Source: a virus
IMG/VR virus record: IMGVR_UViG_3300046463_000610
Location: 1-25,044 of that record
DNA: 25,044 nt
Direction: 5' to 3' (one strand)
Shown here: piece after piece, positions 13,475 to 18,873 of the stretch
Position numbering within the stretch: the first letter of the stretch is position 1
Layout: each line of letters opens with the position of its first letter
Notes under the pieces: generated by a model
Database searches by the model: none
What the model was told of the DNA's origin: nothing
Seen by the model: only the letters and a program-made list of their open reading frames with translations
Position numbers and translations under genes: made by a program

Positions 13475-13651
13475 ATGACAAACATGATGACGTTTTTTGC
13501 GCTGGCCTTGCTTGCTGGCTGCAGCGCTCAAAAGGTAGAGCCTCCCCTCCTACCGCAGGGCAACATGCCGATGACGCAGCAGCAGTATGAAAAAGCTGAG
13601 CGGCTGCTGATCAAGAAGCAGGCGTTGCCGCCTGATCGGCGGGCGGGATAG
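13475..13651 (+). CDS. Small predicted lipoprotein (58 aa)
   Basis: From the ATG at 13475 the protein reads MTNMMTFFALALLAGCSAQK, with the lipobox LAGC ending at Cys16, and a short polar mature part (MPMTQQQYEKAERLLIKK). It should be lipidated and held at the inner or outer membrane. The residue after Cys is Ser, which does not favour inner-membrane retention. AAGGA is 5 bases upstream. The signal lacks a basic residue near its start, which is unusual; a TTG at 13427 would add Arg residues but has no ribosome site. Small phage lipoproteins in lysogen-expressed regions often exclude other phages (for example Llp of T5 or Ltp of TP-J34); that role here is inference. Confidence 0.75.
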   Translation: MTNMMTFFALALLAGCSAQKVEPPLLPQGNMPMTQQQYEKAERLLIKKQALPPDRRAG

Positions 13652-13690
13652 GTGAAGGCGGGAAAGTTTGTGCGGGGGAAGGCTGAGTGA
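13652..13690 (+). pseudogene. C-terminal fossil of a fourth copy of the 75-aa family
   Basis: Directly after the lipoprotein stop, the frame from 13652 reads VKAGKFVRGKAE and then stops. This matches the last 12 residues of copy 2 (VRVGRIVRGKVE) at 8 of 12 positions and resembles copy 3. The bases are also close to 13125-13165. No upstream part of a gene remains in frame, because the lipoprotein occupies it. It looks like the tail of a lost copy. Confidence 0.72.
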
Positions 13691-13778
13691 GGGTGCTAGA
13701 ACGTGGATTTGTACCGAAAGTCAGTTCCGGACAAGCAGTAATAGGCTTCAATAGACAGAATCAGGCAGGGAAGCAACA

Positions 13779-14717
13779 ATGGACGACATGAGCAAAGCAT
13801 CCTTCAACGTACTTTATGATGGCCCGGCCCTCGCGAACAGCGAGATGGACGTGAGAGAGCTTGCACCCGCTCTTTTATCGTTGGGCACCCTTCTGGAGGA
13901 GGCAAACTCCGTTATCAATGATGGTCGGGCTCAAGTATCGGTTCAGGTCAAGGCTACCTTTAAAACTGGCTGCTTTGGCATAGAGCTTGAGGTCGTGCAG
14001 TCCTTTCTTCAGCAGGCTCACAGCCTGTTCTCTAGTGACTCGGTGTCCAGTGCAAAAGAGCTTCTAGAGTGGCTTGGGCTCATTCAGGACAACGTAGGGA
14101 ACCTTGCTGCTGGCGTCGGCGGCCTGCTTCTGCTGATCAAGAAAATTCGTGGCCGACGAATCAACCAAGTAGTGCTCCTTGATAACGGCAAGGTGCGTAT
14201 TGTTATGGATGACGGCGCCATTGAGACAGAAGAGAAGATCCTCAAGCTCTACCGTCAGTTTCGAGTTCGCCAGGCGCTTGAGGGTGTACTTAAGCCCCTT
14301 GAAAGTGAGGGTATCGACACGTTTGCCGTGACAAATTTGAAGCAGACCGAGCGGTTTATTGAGATAACACGTGTTGAGCGCCCCTACTTTAAAACCCCAG
14401 AACCAGAGTCAGAACTATTGGCTGACAATGAGTTCGAGGTGAACCTCCAGATCGTCAGTATCTCCTTCCAGGACGGCAATAAATGGCGGTTCAATGACGG
14501 GGCAAGCGTTTTTTATGCAGACATGCTAGACGAGACGTTCTCCGCCCAGGTGGCCGCAAGCGCAGCAAGCTTCACCAAGGGTGACATCTTGAAAGCTCGA
14601 GTGCGAAGAGTTCAGTCAGTATCTGGCGAGGCATTCAAAACCGAGTACACGGTTCTAAAGGTTTTGGAGCACCGCAAGGCAGCAGCTCAACTGAAAATGA
14701 ACTTCCAGAGAGAGTAG
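13779..14717 (+). CDS. Conserved protein of unknown function (312 aa) in the immunity region
   Basis: The protein starts MDDMSKASFNVLYDGPALAN, then MDVRELAPALLSLGTLLEEA, a beta-rich VSVQVKATFKTGCFGIELEV, and a hydrophobic stretch NVGNLAAGVGGLLLLIKKI near residues 105-124 that could be one membrane segment. Later come LYRQFRVRQALEGVLKPLES, LQIVSISFQDGNKWRFNDG and KGDILKARVRRVQS. I recognise this pattern from uncharacterised proteins scattered across Proteobacteria, often in mobile elements, but know no function and see no catalytic motif. GGGA lies about 7 bases before the ATG. A strong terminator follows and an 88-base gap precedes it, so it may form its own unit. A phage-exclusion role is a position-based guess. 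Confidence 0.88.
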   Translation: MDDMSKASFNVLYDGPALANSEMDVRELAPALLSLGTLLEEANSVINDGRAQVSVQVKATFKTGCFGIELEVVQSFLQQAHSLFSSDSVSSAKELLEWLGLIQDNVGNLAAGVGGLLLLIKKIRGRRINQVVLLDNGKVRIVMDDGAIETEEKILKLYRQFRVRQALEGVLKPLESEGIDTFAVTNLKQTERFIEITRVERPYFKTPEPESELLADNEFEVNLQIVSISFQDGNKWRFNDGASVFYADMLDETFSAQVAASAASFTKGDILKARVRRVQSVSGEAFKTEYTVLKVLEHRKAAAQLKMNFQRE

Positions 14718-14755
14718 GTAGAAGGGCCACACCTGTGCGGATAAAGCTCTTCCAC

Positions 14756-14790
14756 AAAAGCCCGGCCCAGCGCCGGGCTTTTTGTTTTTT
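14756..14790 (+). terminator. Intrinsic terminator after the 312-aa gene
   Basis: GCCCGGC and GCCGGGC with a 5-base loop, extended by AAAA/TTTT, and followed by a long T tract. It closes the cI-to-312-aa unit and separates it from the glycine-zipper gene. Confidence 0.92.
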
Positions 14791-14840
14791 TTCAATATGT
14801 AATACTTCACGCCATTGCGTCATTTTTTGAGGTTGAAAAT

Positions 14841-15269
14841 ATGCGTTTCATACTGCCTACATTGCTTTTAGGTTTTGTCGTTACTCAGCCCGCTATGGCC
14901 GCTGGCGATGGCACTGCCGCAGTCGGTGGCGGCATCGGTGGTGCGCTGGGTAATGTTATTGGACAGCAAATGGGCGGTAGCACAGGGGCCGCGATTGGGG
15001 CGGGTGTCGGCGGCGCCGCTGGCGGGGCTATAACGGCTGAAAAAGGCAAAAGAAATGAAGCAGCACTAGGTGGAGGGCTTGGTGCGGCTGGCGGCTCAAT
15101 CATTGGCCACAGCGTAGGCGGAACTACCGGGTCAACCATTGGTGCAGGCCTTGGTGGTGCGGCAGGCGGGGCCCTCGGAAACAACATGGCCGATGATGGT
15201 GATAATCATCAATCGCACGGCAAGCAGCATGGGCACAAATACGGGCACAAAAAACATAAGCACGATTGA
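14841..15269 (+). CDS. Secreted glycine-zipper protein with His-rich tail (142 aa)
   Basis: A Sec signal peptide (MRFILPTLLLGFVVTQPAMA, likely cut after residue 20) leads to a long glycine-zipper region, about residues 24-115, made of GxxxG-type repeats (GGGIGGALGNVIGQQMGG, GAGVGGAAGGAI, GAGLGGAAGGALGNN). A tail from residue 116 holds seven His residues in DNHQSHGKQHGHKYGHKKHK. Glycine zippers pack in membranes or form pores. The tail should bind nickel, copper or zinc. The protein is probably periplasmic or outer-membrane-associated. GAGG is 8 bases before the ATG. It is bounded by terminators on both sides, the mark of a moron. Similar proteins occur in Pseudomonas chromosomes; function here is unknown. 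Confidence 0.85.
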   Translation: MRFILPTLLLGFVVTQPAMAAGDGTAAVGGGIGGALGNVIGQQMGGSTGAAIGAGVGGAAGGAITAEKGKRNEAALGGGLGAAGGSIIGHSVGGTTGSTIGAGLGGAAGGALGNNMADDGDNHQSHGKQHGHKYGHKKHKHD

Positions 15270-15383
15270 GTGACTGTGTCGTCCGGCACTACGCCTGACT
15301 TCCTTATCAATCAGTCTGTCGCCCCATCGTCACATGCAACCAGCATACTGCGATCTGCCAAAGGGATTTGGCCCCGTCTACAG

Positions 15384-15407
15384 AAAGCCCGCCTCGTGCG
15401 GGCTTTT
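15384..15407 (+). terminator. Terminator, GCCCGC stem (first of a series)
   Basis: GCCCGC and GCGGGC flank CTCGT, with AAA before and TTTT after. It is the first strong terminator after the glycine-zipper gene. Confidence 0.85.
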
Positions 15408-15474
15408 CCGTTTATGACCTCTTGGCGAGACGCGCGAGTTGATCTACGATCATTTCTGTCCCATGACTTACTAC

Positions 15475-15503
15475 AGCCCGCTCCCCCTTAGCGGGCTTTT
15501 TTT
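15475..15503 (+). terminator. Terminator, GCCCGC stem (second of a series)
   Basis: AGCCCGCT and AGCGGGCT flank a 7-base C-rich loop, followed by seven T. No gene lies between this and the terminator at 15384-15407. Confidence 0.85.
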
Positions 15504-15585
15504 CGCCTGCTCTTTCTTGATCCTCTCAGGTGCTGACCTACACTCAGGTAAGCTGATGGATCAGCGCCCCGTGTGAGAAAAAGCA

Positions 15586-15607
15586 GCCCGCCCCGTGCGG
15601 GCTTTTT
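15586..15607 (+). terminator. Terminator, GCCCGC stem (third of a series)
   Basis: GCCCGC and GCGGGC flank CCCGT and are followed by TTTTT. It insulates the DUF1654 promoter from upstream transcription. Confidence 0.85.
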
Positions 15608-15668
15608 CATGCCTGCGCCATCGAGGAGTACAAATGTGCTACTTGCCATATTGCGGATCTTCACTGGA

Positions 15669-15691
15669 TAAAATACTGTACATACATACAG
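15669..15691 (+). promoter_or_regulatory. LexA-type SOS box overlapping the DUF1654 promoter
   Basis: CTGTACATACATACAG at 15676-15691 fits CTG-N10-CAG with the alternating TA core of LexA sites. A -10-like TAAAAT (15669-15674) lies directly before it, so LexA would cover the start point. No good -35 is seen at the ideal distance (TTGCCA at 15643 is 20 bases away). AAGGAGG and the ATG follow within 20 bases. Confidence 0.8.
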
Positions 15692-15710
15692 TTTACCCAA
15701 GGAGGATTAC

Positions 15711-15962
15711 ATGGCAAAGCAGAACCCCCAGGCGCCCAAAGTACCGACTTCCTACGAGCTTCTTGGTATGCGCGTGCAGCGCGCAGTCAATACGCCCAAG
15801 GCACAGACATCAAAATCCGTACTGCTGGAACGATCAGCGAATGAAGACCCTGCTGACTGGGACCGCATCCTTGATGAGATTTCGGAGAACGACAACGTCA
15901 CCATCGCGCATAGAGACGACGGACTGATCCAGCTCTTCTGGACAATTCCAAAAGAAGACTGA
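15711..15962 (+). CDS. DUF1654 protein (83 aa), predicted SOS-induced
   Basis: The protein reads MAKQNPQAPKVPTSYELLGM then RVQRAVNTPKAQ, NEDPADWDRILDEISENDNV and DDGLIQLFWTIPKED. This is the pattern of DUF1654, a family found mainly in Pseudomonas and its phages, with no known function. It is a small soluble, acidic protein with no catalytic motif. A near-perfect ribosome site (AAGGAGG, 5-6 bases from the ATG) indicates strong translation. The LexA box in front predicts induction by DNA damage independently of CI. A terminator follows, and the left operators lie only 57 bases downstream, so it is a self-contained unit inside the immunity region. Confidence 0.9.
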   Translation: MAKQNPQAPKVPTSYELLGMRVQRAVNTPKAQTSKSVLLERSANEDPADWDRILDEISENDNVTIAHRDDGLIQLFWTIPKED

Positions 15963-15979
15963 ACATCGAACTCCTCTTT

Positions 15980-16002
15980 GCCCGCCTTGTGCGGGCTTTT
16001 TT
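15980..16002 (+). terminator. Terminator after DUF1654 (fourth of the GCCCGC series)
   Basis: GCCCGC and GCGGGC flank CTTGT, then six T. It stops DUF1654 transcription just before the left operators and promoter. Confidence 0.88.
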
Positions 16003-16019
16003 ACGCTCACGGAAAATAC

Positions 16020-16061
16020 ATGACCGGAGGTATTGACCACAAACAATACCGGCGGTATTGT
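16020..16061 (+). promoter_or_regulatory. Left operators (OL-like) and rightward early promoter (PL-like)
   Basis: Two sites match the operator motif between cro and cI: 16020-16034 (left half weaker) and 16045-16059, a perfect AATACCG-G-CGGTATT palindrome. Centres are 25 bases apart, as at the right operators. Interlaced with them is a plus-strand promoter, -35 TTGACC (16033-16038), 17 bases, -10 TATTGT (16056-16061). CI or Cro bound here would block it. It should drive the early-left arm, starting at about 16068. The pairing of right and left operators about 4.2 kb apart could allow repressor looping. Confidence 0.87.
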
Positions 16062-16108
16062 TTGTTCATCGCAGCGACAAACGCTGCGAAGGGCCTCAAC
16101 AGACCCGC

Positions 16109-16120
16109 CGCTCTTTAACA
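16109..16120 (+). promoter_or_regulatory. boxA antitermination element
   Basis: CGCTCTTTAACA is the rRNA-operon type boxA to which NusB/S10 bind. It lies about 40 bases after the predicted PL start. No such element is seen in the cro leader. Confidence 0.7.
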
Positions 16121-16174
16121 GTCAGCGCAACAAACAACAGACCGCATTGCCTCTACCGGCGACCGGCGAGCAGA

Positions 16175-16190
16175 CAGGCACGAAAGCCTG
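16175..16190 (+). promoter_or_regulatory. boxB-like small hairpin downstream of boxA
   Basis: CAGGC and GCCTG flank ACGAAA. The size and A-rich loop recall nut-site boxB, but it is about 55 bases from boxA, farther than in lambda, and no N-like gene is recognisable in the window. Confidence 0.35.
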
Positions 16191-16403
16191 CCAACGACAG
16201 GAACAACCTGGACGGCTGCTCGATGGTGAAACGCCTTAACCGTGTGAATGACCCGGCAAGCAATGCGCCCCGCCCCTCCGGCGGTAATAGGACGGACAGC
16301 ATCACTTCTGCCCATTCACTGAGTGGGCAGCGGGATGCAGGCCTGCATTAAACGAAAGGCTCAACAGAGCAAGGCGACATCAAATGAATTAGGGAATCGA
16401 CCC

Positions 16404-17078
16404 ATGACTGTAGACATCAGCAACTACACCATCGCCACCCCGCTTCCAATTTCCGAGACCAACCCGATCGCGCTGGAACTGATCGGTTGGCGTGCGCTAC
16501 TCGAGTGTCCGGAAGTTATCTCGATGCTTCCCGATGGCTCCCTGCAGATGACGGCGCCGACACTCGGAGCTTCGAGTAAGAGCACGAAGCGAACTCGTTG
16601 CGAATGGAAGGAGCCAGGTTACTGGTTGTTCTCCAGCGCCGAAGATCACTGGAGCCGACAAGAGATGCGAGTAACGAAGGTCAACTCGCTGCAGAAGGTG
16701 GTGATCGCTCAAATTCATGTGAAGGACTCAGAACGACCGCCTGTGAAGGTGTTCTGGAACAAGGGAAAAATCATCATGGGGTTTCGATCGAGCTACCTGC
16801 AAGACGATCCCGTGAACTCGACGGTGCTCGAAAACGTACCGCTCGGTGCGCTTTTCAAAATCAACATTCACGCCAACTCCAGCGGTGCCATTTCCGTATC
16901 GGCGAGCTGTAACGGCGTCAAATCTACGTCCGAAATCATGCGCCTCGACAACACCTGGGACACGAAGACTCTCGCCTTCCACGGCGGCGTGTACAACCAG
17001 ATCGATTACTCCGACACCACCGATCCTGAGGACGCTTCGATTTGCGTGATCAGTGATCTATCCATCACTCACGGGTAA
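16404..17078 (+). CDS. Polysaccharide lyase family 7 (alginate lyase-like) protein
   Basis: A 224-residue protein starting MTVDISNYTIATPLPISETN. The whole length follows the PL7 jelly-roll pattern. Three signature motifs are present: TRCEWKE (R65, E67) for R.ELRE, QIH at 103-105 exactly, and AFHGGVYNQ at 191-199 for YFKAGVYNQ. The residues taken as catalytic in PL7 (motif-1 Arg, Gln103, His105, Tyr197) are all kept, while the outer motif positions differ. PL7 enzymes cleave alginate by beta-elimination. There is no signal peptide, so export would need lysis or another route. It is the first gene of the early-left transcript and has only a weak AGGGA 8 bases upstream. Loss of the usual motif residues may mean a changed substrate. 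Confidence 0.85.
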   Translation: MTVDISNYTIATPLPISETNPIALELIGWRALLECPEVISMLPDGSLQMTAPTLGASSKSTKRTRCEWKEPGYWLFSSAEDHWSRQEMRVTKVNSLQKVVIAQIHVKDSERPPVKVFWNKGKIIMGFRSSYLQDDPVNSTVLENVPLGALFKINIHANSSGAISVSASCNGVKSTSEIMRLDNTWDTKTLAFHGGVYNQIDYSDTTDPEDASICVISDLSITHG

Positions 17079-17420
17079 GACCAATCAGCCCGACGCCAGC
17101 CTGACGATACCTGCCGGATGCGGATGATTCTGCATTGCGCAATGGGGCCCCCTGCATCCAGTAGGACCGGAAACAAATTGCACCTAACCGGAATAGTTTT
17201 TCCATCTCAAGCACGGAGGGTTTGCACCAATGCAGCATTAAGGGATTCACCCGCGTGGCGCAGTAAGCCTGGAGGCTGCGCCCAACACCCTGGCAGGCAG
17301 CGGACATCTGTGCCGACGGTGTCACCGCGCACCATCCGGGCAACCGGTAGGCCGCCCCAAAGTTCAAGGCCACCGCTGATGAAACAAACCCACGCCGTCG
17401 CCAGTAGCGGGCCTGGGCTG
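17079..17420. other. 342-base intergenic region with inverted repeats, no supported gene
   Basis: Frames are open on both strands, but none has a ribosome site or a recognisable protein. It contains a 12-base palindrome, CATTGCGCAATG (17133-17144), enclosed by an outer pair, GGATGC (17116-17121) and GCATCC (17154-17159), which would fold as a nested structure. No T run follows. It may be a structured part of the early-left message. Confidence 0.45.
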
Positions 17421-17681
17421 TCAACGGCAATCGTCGCCTAGAAAGCCGCCCTTAAACACTTGATCGTCAAGATAAAGAGCATCGCCTTCACCTGCCTTAT
17501 ACGGCGACATCCGTTCTGTTCGACAGCGTCTGCATATATTTGGCACAGGCGTCCAGCTGTAGTGGTATCGGAATGTTGAATGGCAAATCTCACAAGCTGC
17601 CTCCGGCCACTCTCTATCCCTGCGCGCCTTTATCAAAGAGGTTATCAGCTTGCGCATCAAATCATGACTGCATGTGTTCAT
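17421..17681 (-). CDS. Small zinc-ribbon-like protein (86 aa)
   Basis: A minus-strand frame in an arm mostly read on the plus strand. The protein has two cysteine pairs, C30/C33 (ACEICHSTFRYHYSW) and C50/C53 (NICRRCRTERM), the spacing of a small zinc ribbon. It ends with an acidic segment and VFKGGFLGDDCR. Aromatic residues between the pairs (FRYHYSW) suit nucleic-acid or protein contact. Ribosome sites are poor for both possible starts (Met1 at 17681, Met9 at 17657), so the start is uncertain. Function is unknown; the regular Cys spacing is the main evidence that it is real. Confidence 0.58.
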   Translation of the reverse strand: MNTCSHDLMRKLITSLIKARRDREWPEAACEICHSTFRYHYSWTPVPNICRRCRTERMSPYKAGEGDALYLDDQVFKGGFLGDDCR

Positions 17682-17811
17682 GAAAAGAACCCGGTGTTTT
17701 TATCTGATGGTAGCAGCCGTCTTGCGGCTCGCTGAGATGGCGGACGAAATGGAGACCGAGCTGACAGACGACCTGGCAAACAGGAGCGGGTCACGGGGGA
17801 AAGCATCACTG

Positions 17812-17835
17812 AAGCCCGTTCTTGGAGCGGGCTTT
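17812..17835 (+). terminator. Hairpin, probable weak terminator
   Basis: AAGCCCGTTC and GAGCGGGCTT pair around TTG (one G-T pair). Only a short T run follows on the plus strand, so termination may be partial. Confidence 0.6.
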
Positions 17836-18068
17836 GGGATGCGGACGAAACTGCGGCCTATAACCGCCCACCTGCATCACCGCAGAAGAATCAAGTCGCC
17901 AAACTTGGGCTCTGATCCGTCGCTGGGTTAGATGGAGAACCCCAGCTATGCCGGGATTGGCTCCGGCCTTCTGCATCAACCAACTACCGAGGAATGCTCG
18001 GCAGTTCAGATCAGCAGGGAGGATTGGCAGCCATGTAACCGAACAGCCCAAAAATCACTACATCTGTG

Positions 18069-18097
18069 AAAGGCCCGAACGTCCAACGGGCTTTTCC
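18069..18097 (+). terminator. Terminator upstream of the 92-aa gene
   Basis: AAAGGCCCG pairs with CGGGCTTTT (one G-T pair) around a 9-base loop, followed by CCTTT. It lies 106 bases before the next gene, so transcription from PL must pass it. Confidence 0.65.
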
Positions 18098-18202
18098 TTT
18101 GCCCCGCCTTTATCCGCCAGCACTCTCCCCTGCGCCCAACGGCAACCAGCAGGAGACCCGAGTGCTGACGAATACACGCAACCCCACACCGAGGGATCAG
18201 CC

Positions 18203-18481
18203 ATGCAAATGCACCCATTGATCCAACAGAAGCGTGATGTCCTTAGCGTTCTGTTGATTCGCACCCAGGCCGCTCGTGAAGACTTCGCCCGGCTCGCCAA
18301 CTTGCCAAAACCCGAAAAGGCAGTGCGCTTCCAGGTGAAGACTGTCGGGCCGAAGGCTTACCACATCGTCGATCTGGTCACTGGCAAGACCCTGGGCTTT
18401 CGCTTCGAGCACGCCGCCGCTGTCGACTGCGCCATCCAGTTCGAGGAAAAGGCCAACCGCCTCGCCGGAGGTGCGCAGTGA
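18203..18481 (+). CDS. Conserved phage protein (92 aa), unknown function
   Basis: From the ATG at 18203 the protein reads MQMHPLIQQKRDVLSVLLIR then QAAREDFARLANLPKPEKAV, followed by a beta-rich KAYHIVDLVTGKTLGFRFEH and a helical end. GAGGGA lies 6 bases upstream and decides the start; the longer open frame has none. It looks like a small alpha/beta protein, and the VDLVTGKTLGFR segment suggests a compact beta hairpin. I do not recognise a named family. Its stop overlaps the next gene's GTG (GTGA), so the two are translated together. Confidence 0.78.
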   Translation: MQMHPLIQQKRDVLSVLLIRTQAAREDFARLANLPKPEKAVRFQVKTVGPKAYHIVDLVTGKTLGFRFEHAAAVDCAIQFEEKANRLAGGAQ

Positions 18482-18792
18482 TCGGCGTACCTATGCCCAA
18501 CCCGCGAGACTCGATCATCGCAAACCTGAACCAGCAGCTGGATCAGTTCTTCGGCACCGGCCGTACAGTGCAGGAAGTCGAAGCTGGCGTCAGCGGCGAG
18601 GTCAACCTTTCCGGCGCCAGCGGCCACAGCGAACGCCTGCGCAAAGAGCGCGACAAGCTCGCACCTATGCTCAAGGCCTTGGCAGAGACGGGCATCACCT
18701 CAAGCGCAGCAGCAACGCAAACCCGCATCCGGCAAAAGCGCATCGAGCTTATCGCCAGAGAGAACGGATTCAAGTTCGCATCGCCAACATGA
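18478..18792 (+). CDS. Small phage protein (104 aa), unknown function
   Basis: The GTG start at 18478 overlaps the upstream stop and has GGAGG 6 bases before it; an ATG five codons later is too far from that site. The protein reads MIGVPMPNPRDSIIANLNQQ, has a flexible Gly/Ser middle, and a basic C-terminal helix (TRIRQKRIELIARENGFKF) that could bind nucleic acid. In its last third, TGITSSAAATQTRIRQKRIE resembles a helix-turn-helix. No family name is known to me. Confidence 0.75.
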   Translation: MIGVPMPNPRDSIIANLNQQLDQFFGTGRTVQEVEAGVSGEVNLSGASGHSERLRKERDKLAPMLKALAETGITSSAAATQTRIRQKRIELIARENGFKFASPT

Positions 18793-18873
18793 AACGAATG
18801 ATCAACCGGGCGCACCAGCGCCGACGACAGACTTGGCTGGATCTGCCAGCCCACGGAATTGAAGAGGCAGGCC

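Larger units (their letters stand above)
15270..15710. other. Non-coding stretch holding three terminators and a LexA-type promoter region
   Basis: No convincing gene on either strand. It holds three hairpins with near-identical GCCCGC/GCGGGC stems (listed separately) and, at its right end, the control region of the DUF1654 gene. The sequence between the hairpins shows no further structure I can support. Confidence 0.7.
16068..16403 (+). ncRNA. Long structured 5' leader of the early-left transcript
   Basis: About 335 bases from the predicted PL start to the first gene, without a convincing reading frame. Besides boxA (16109-16120) and a boxB-like hairpin (16175-16190), it holds a strong hairpin at 16310-16332 (10 pairs counting one G-T, 3-base loop, stem CTGCCCA/TGGGCAG) and a 14-base palindrome, ATGCAGGCCTGCAT, at 16335-16348. 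Neither is followed by a T run. I recall related leaders in other Pseudomonas prophages. A role in antitermination or RNA-based control is inferred. Confidence 0.5.
17682..18202. other. 521-base region with two hairpin terminators and no supported gene
   Basis: An open plus-strand frame (17674-17931) runs through a terminator hairpin and lacks family likeness. The frame leading into the 92-aa gene is open from 17948 but has no ribosome site before 18203. The hairpins at 17812-17835 and 18069-18097 are listed separately. Confidence 0.55.

Noticed and set aside
14885-15187. Minus-strand Pro/Ala-rich frame opposite the glycine-zipper gene
   Set aside because: It is the complement of Gly/Ala repeat codons; the plus-strand frame has a signal peptide and ribosome site.
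16218-16351. Possible 43-aa N-like protein in the early-left leader
   Set aside because: It lacks an arginine-rich RNA-binding helix and a clear ribosome site. The stretch looks like structured untranslated RNA, though a small N analogue cannot be fully excluded.
17065-17441. Open frames on both strands downstream of the PL7 gene
   Set aside because: Neither has a ribosome site or a recognisable protein, and the region holds nested inverted repeats more typical of non-coding sequence.
17674-17931. 85-codon plus-strand frame
   Set aside because: It runs through a hairpin terminator at 17812-17835, has no ribosome site, and its composition does not look like a folded protein.
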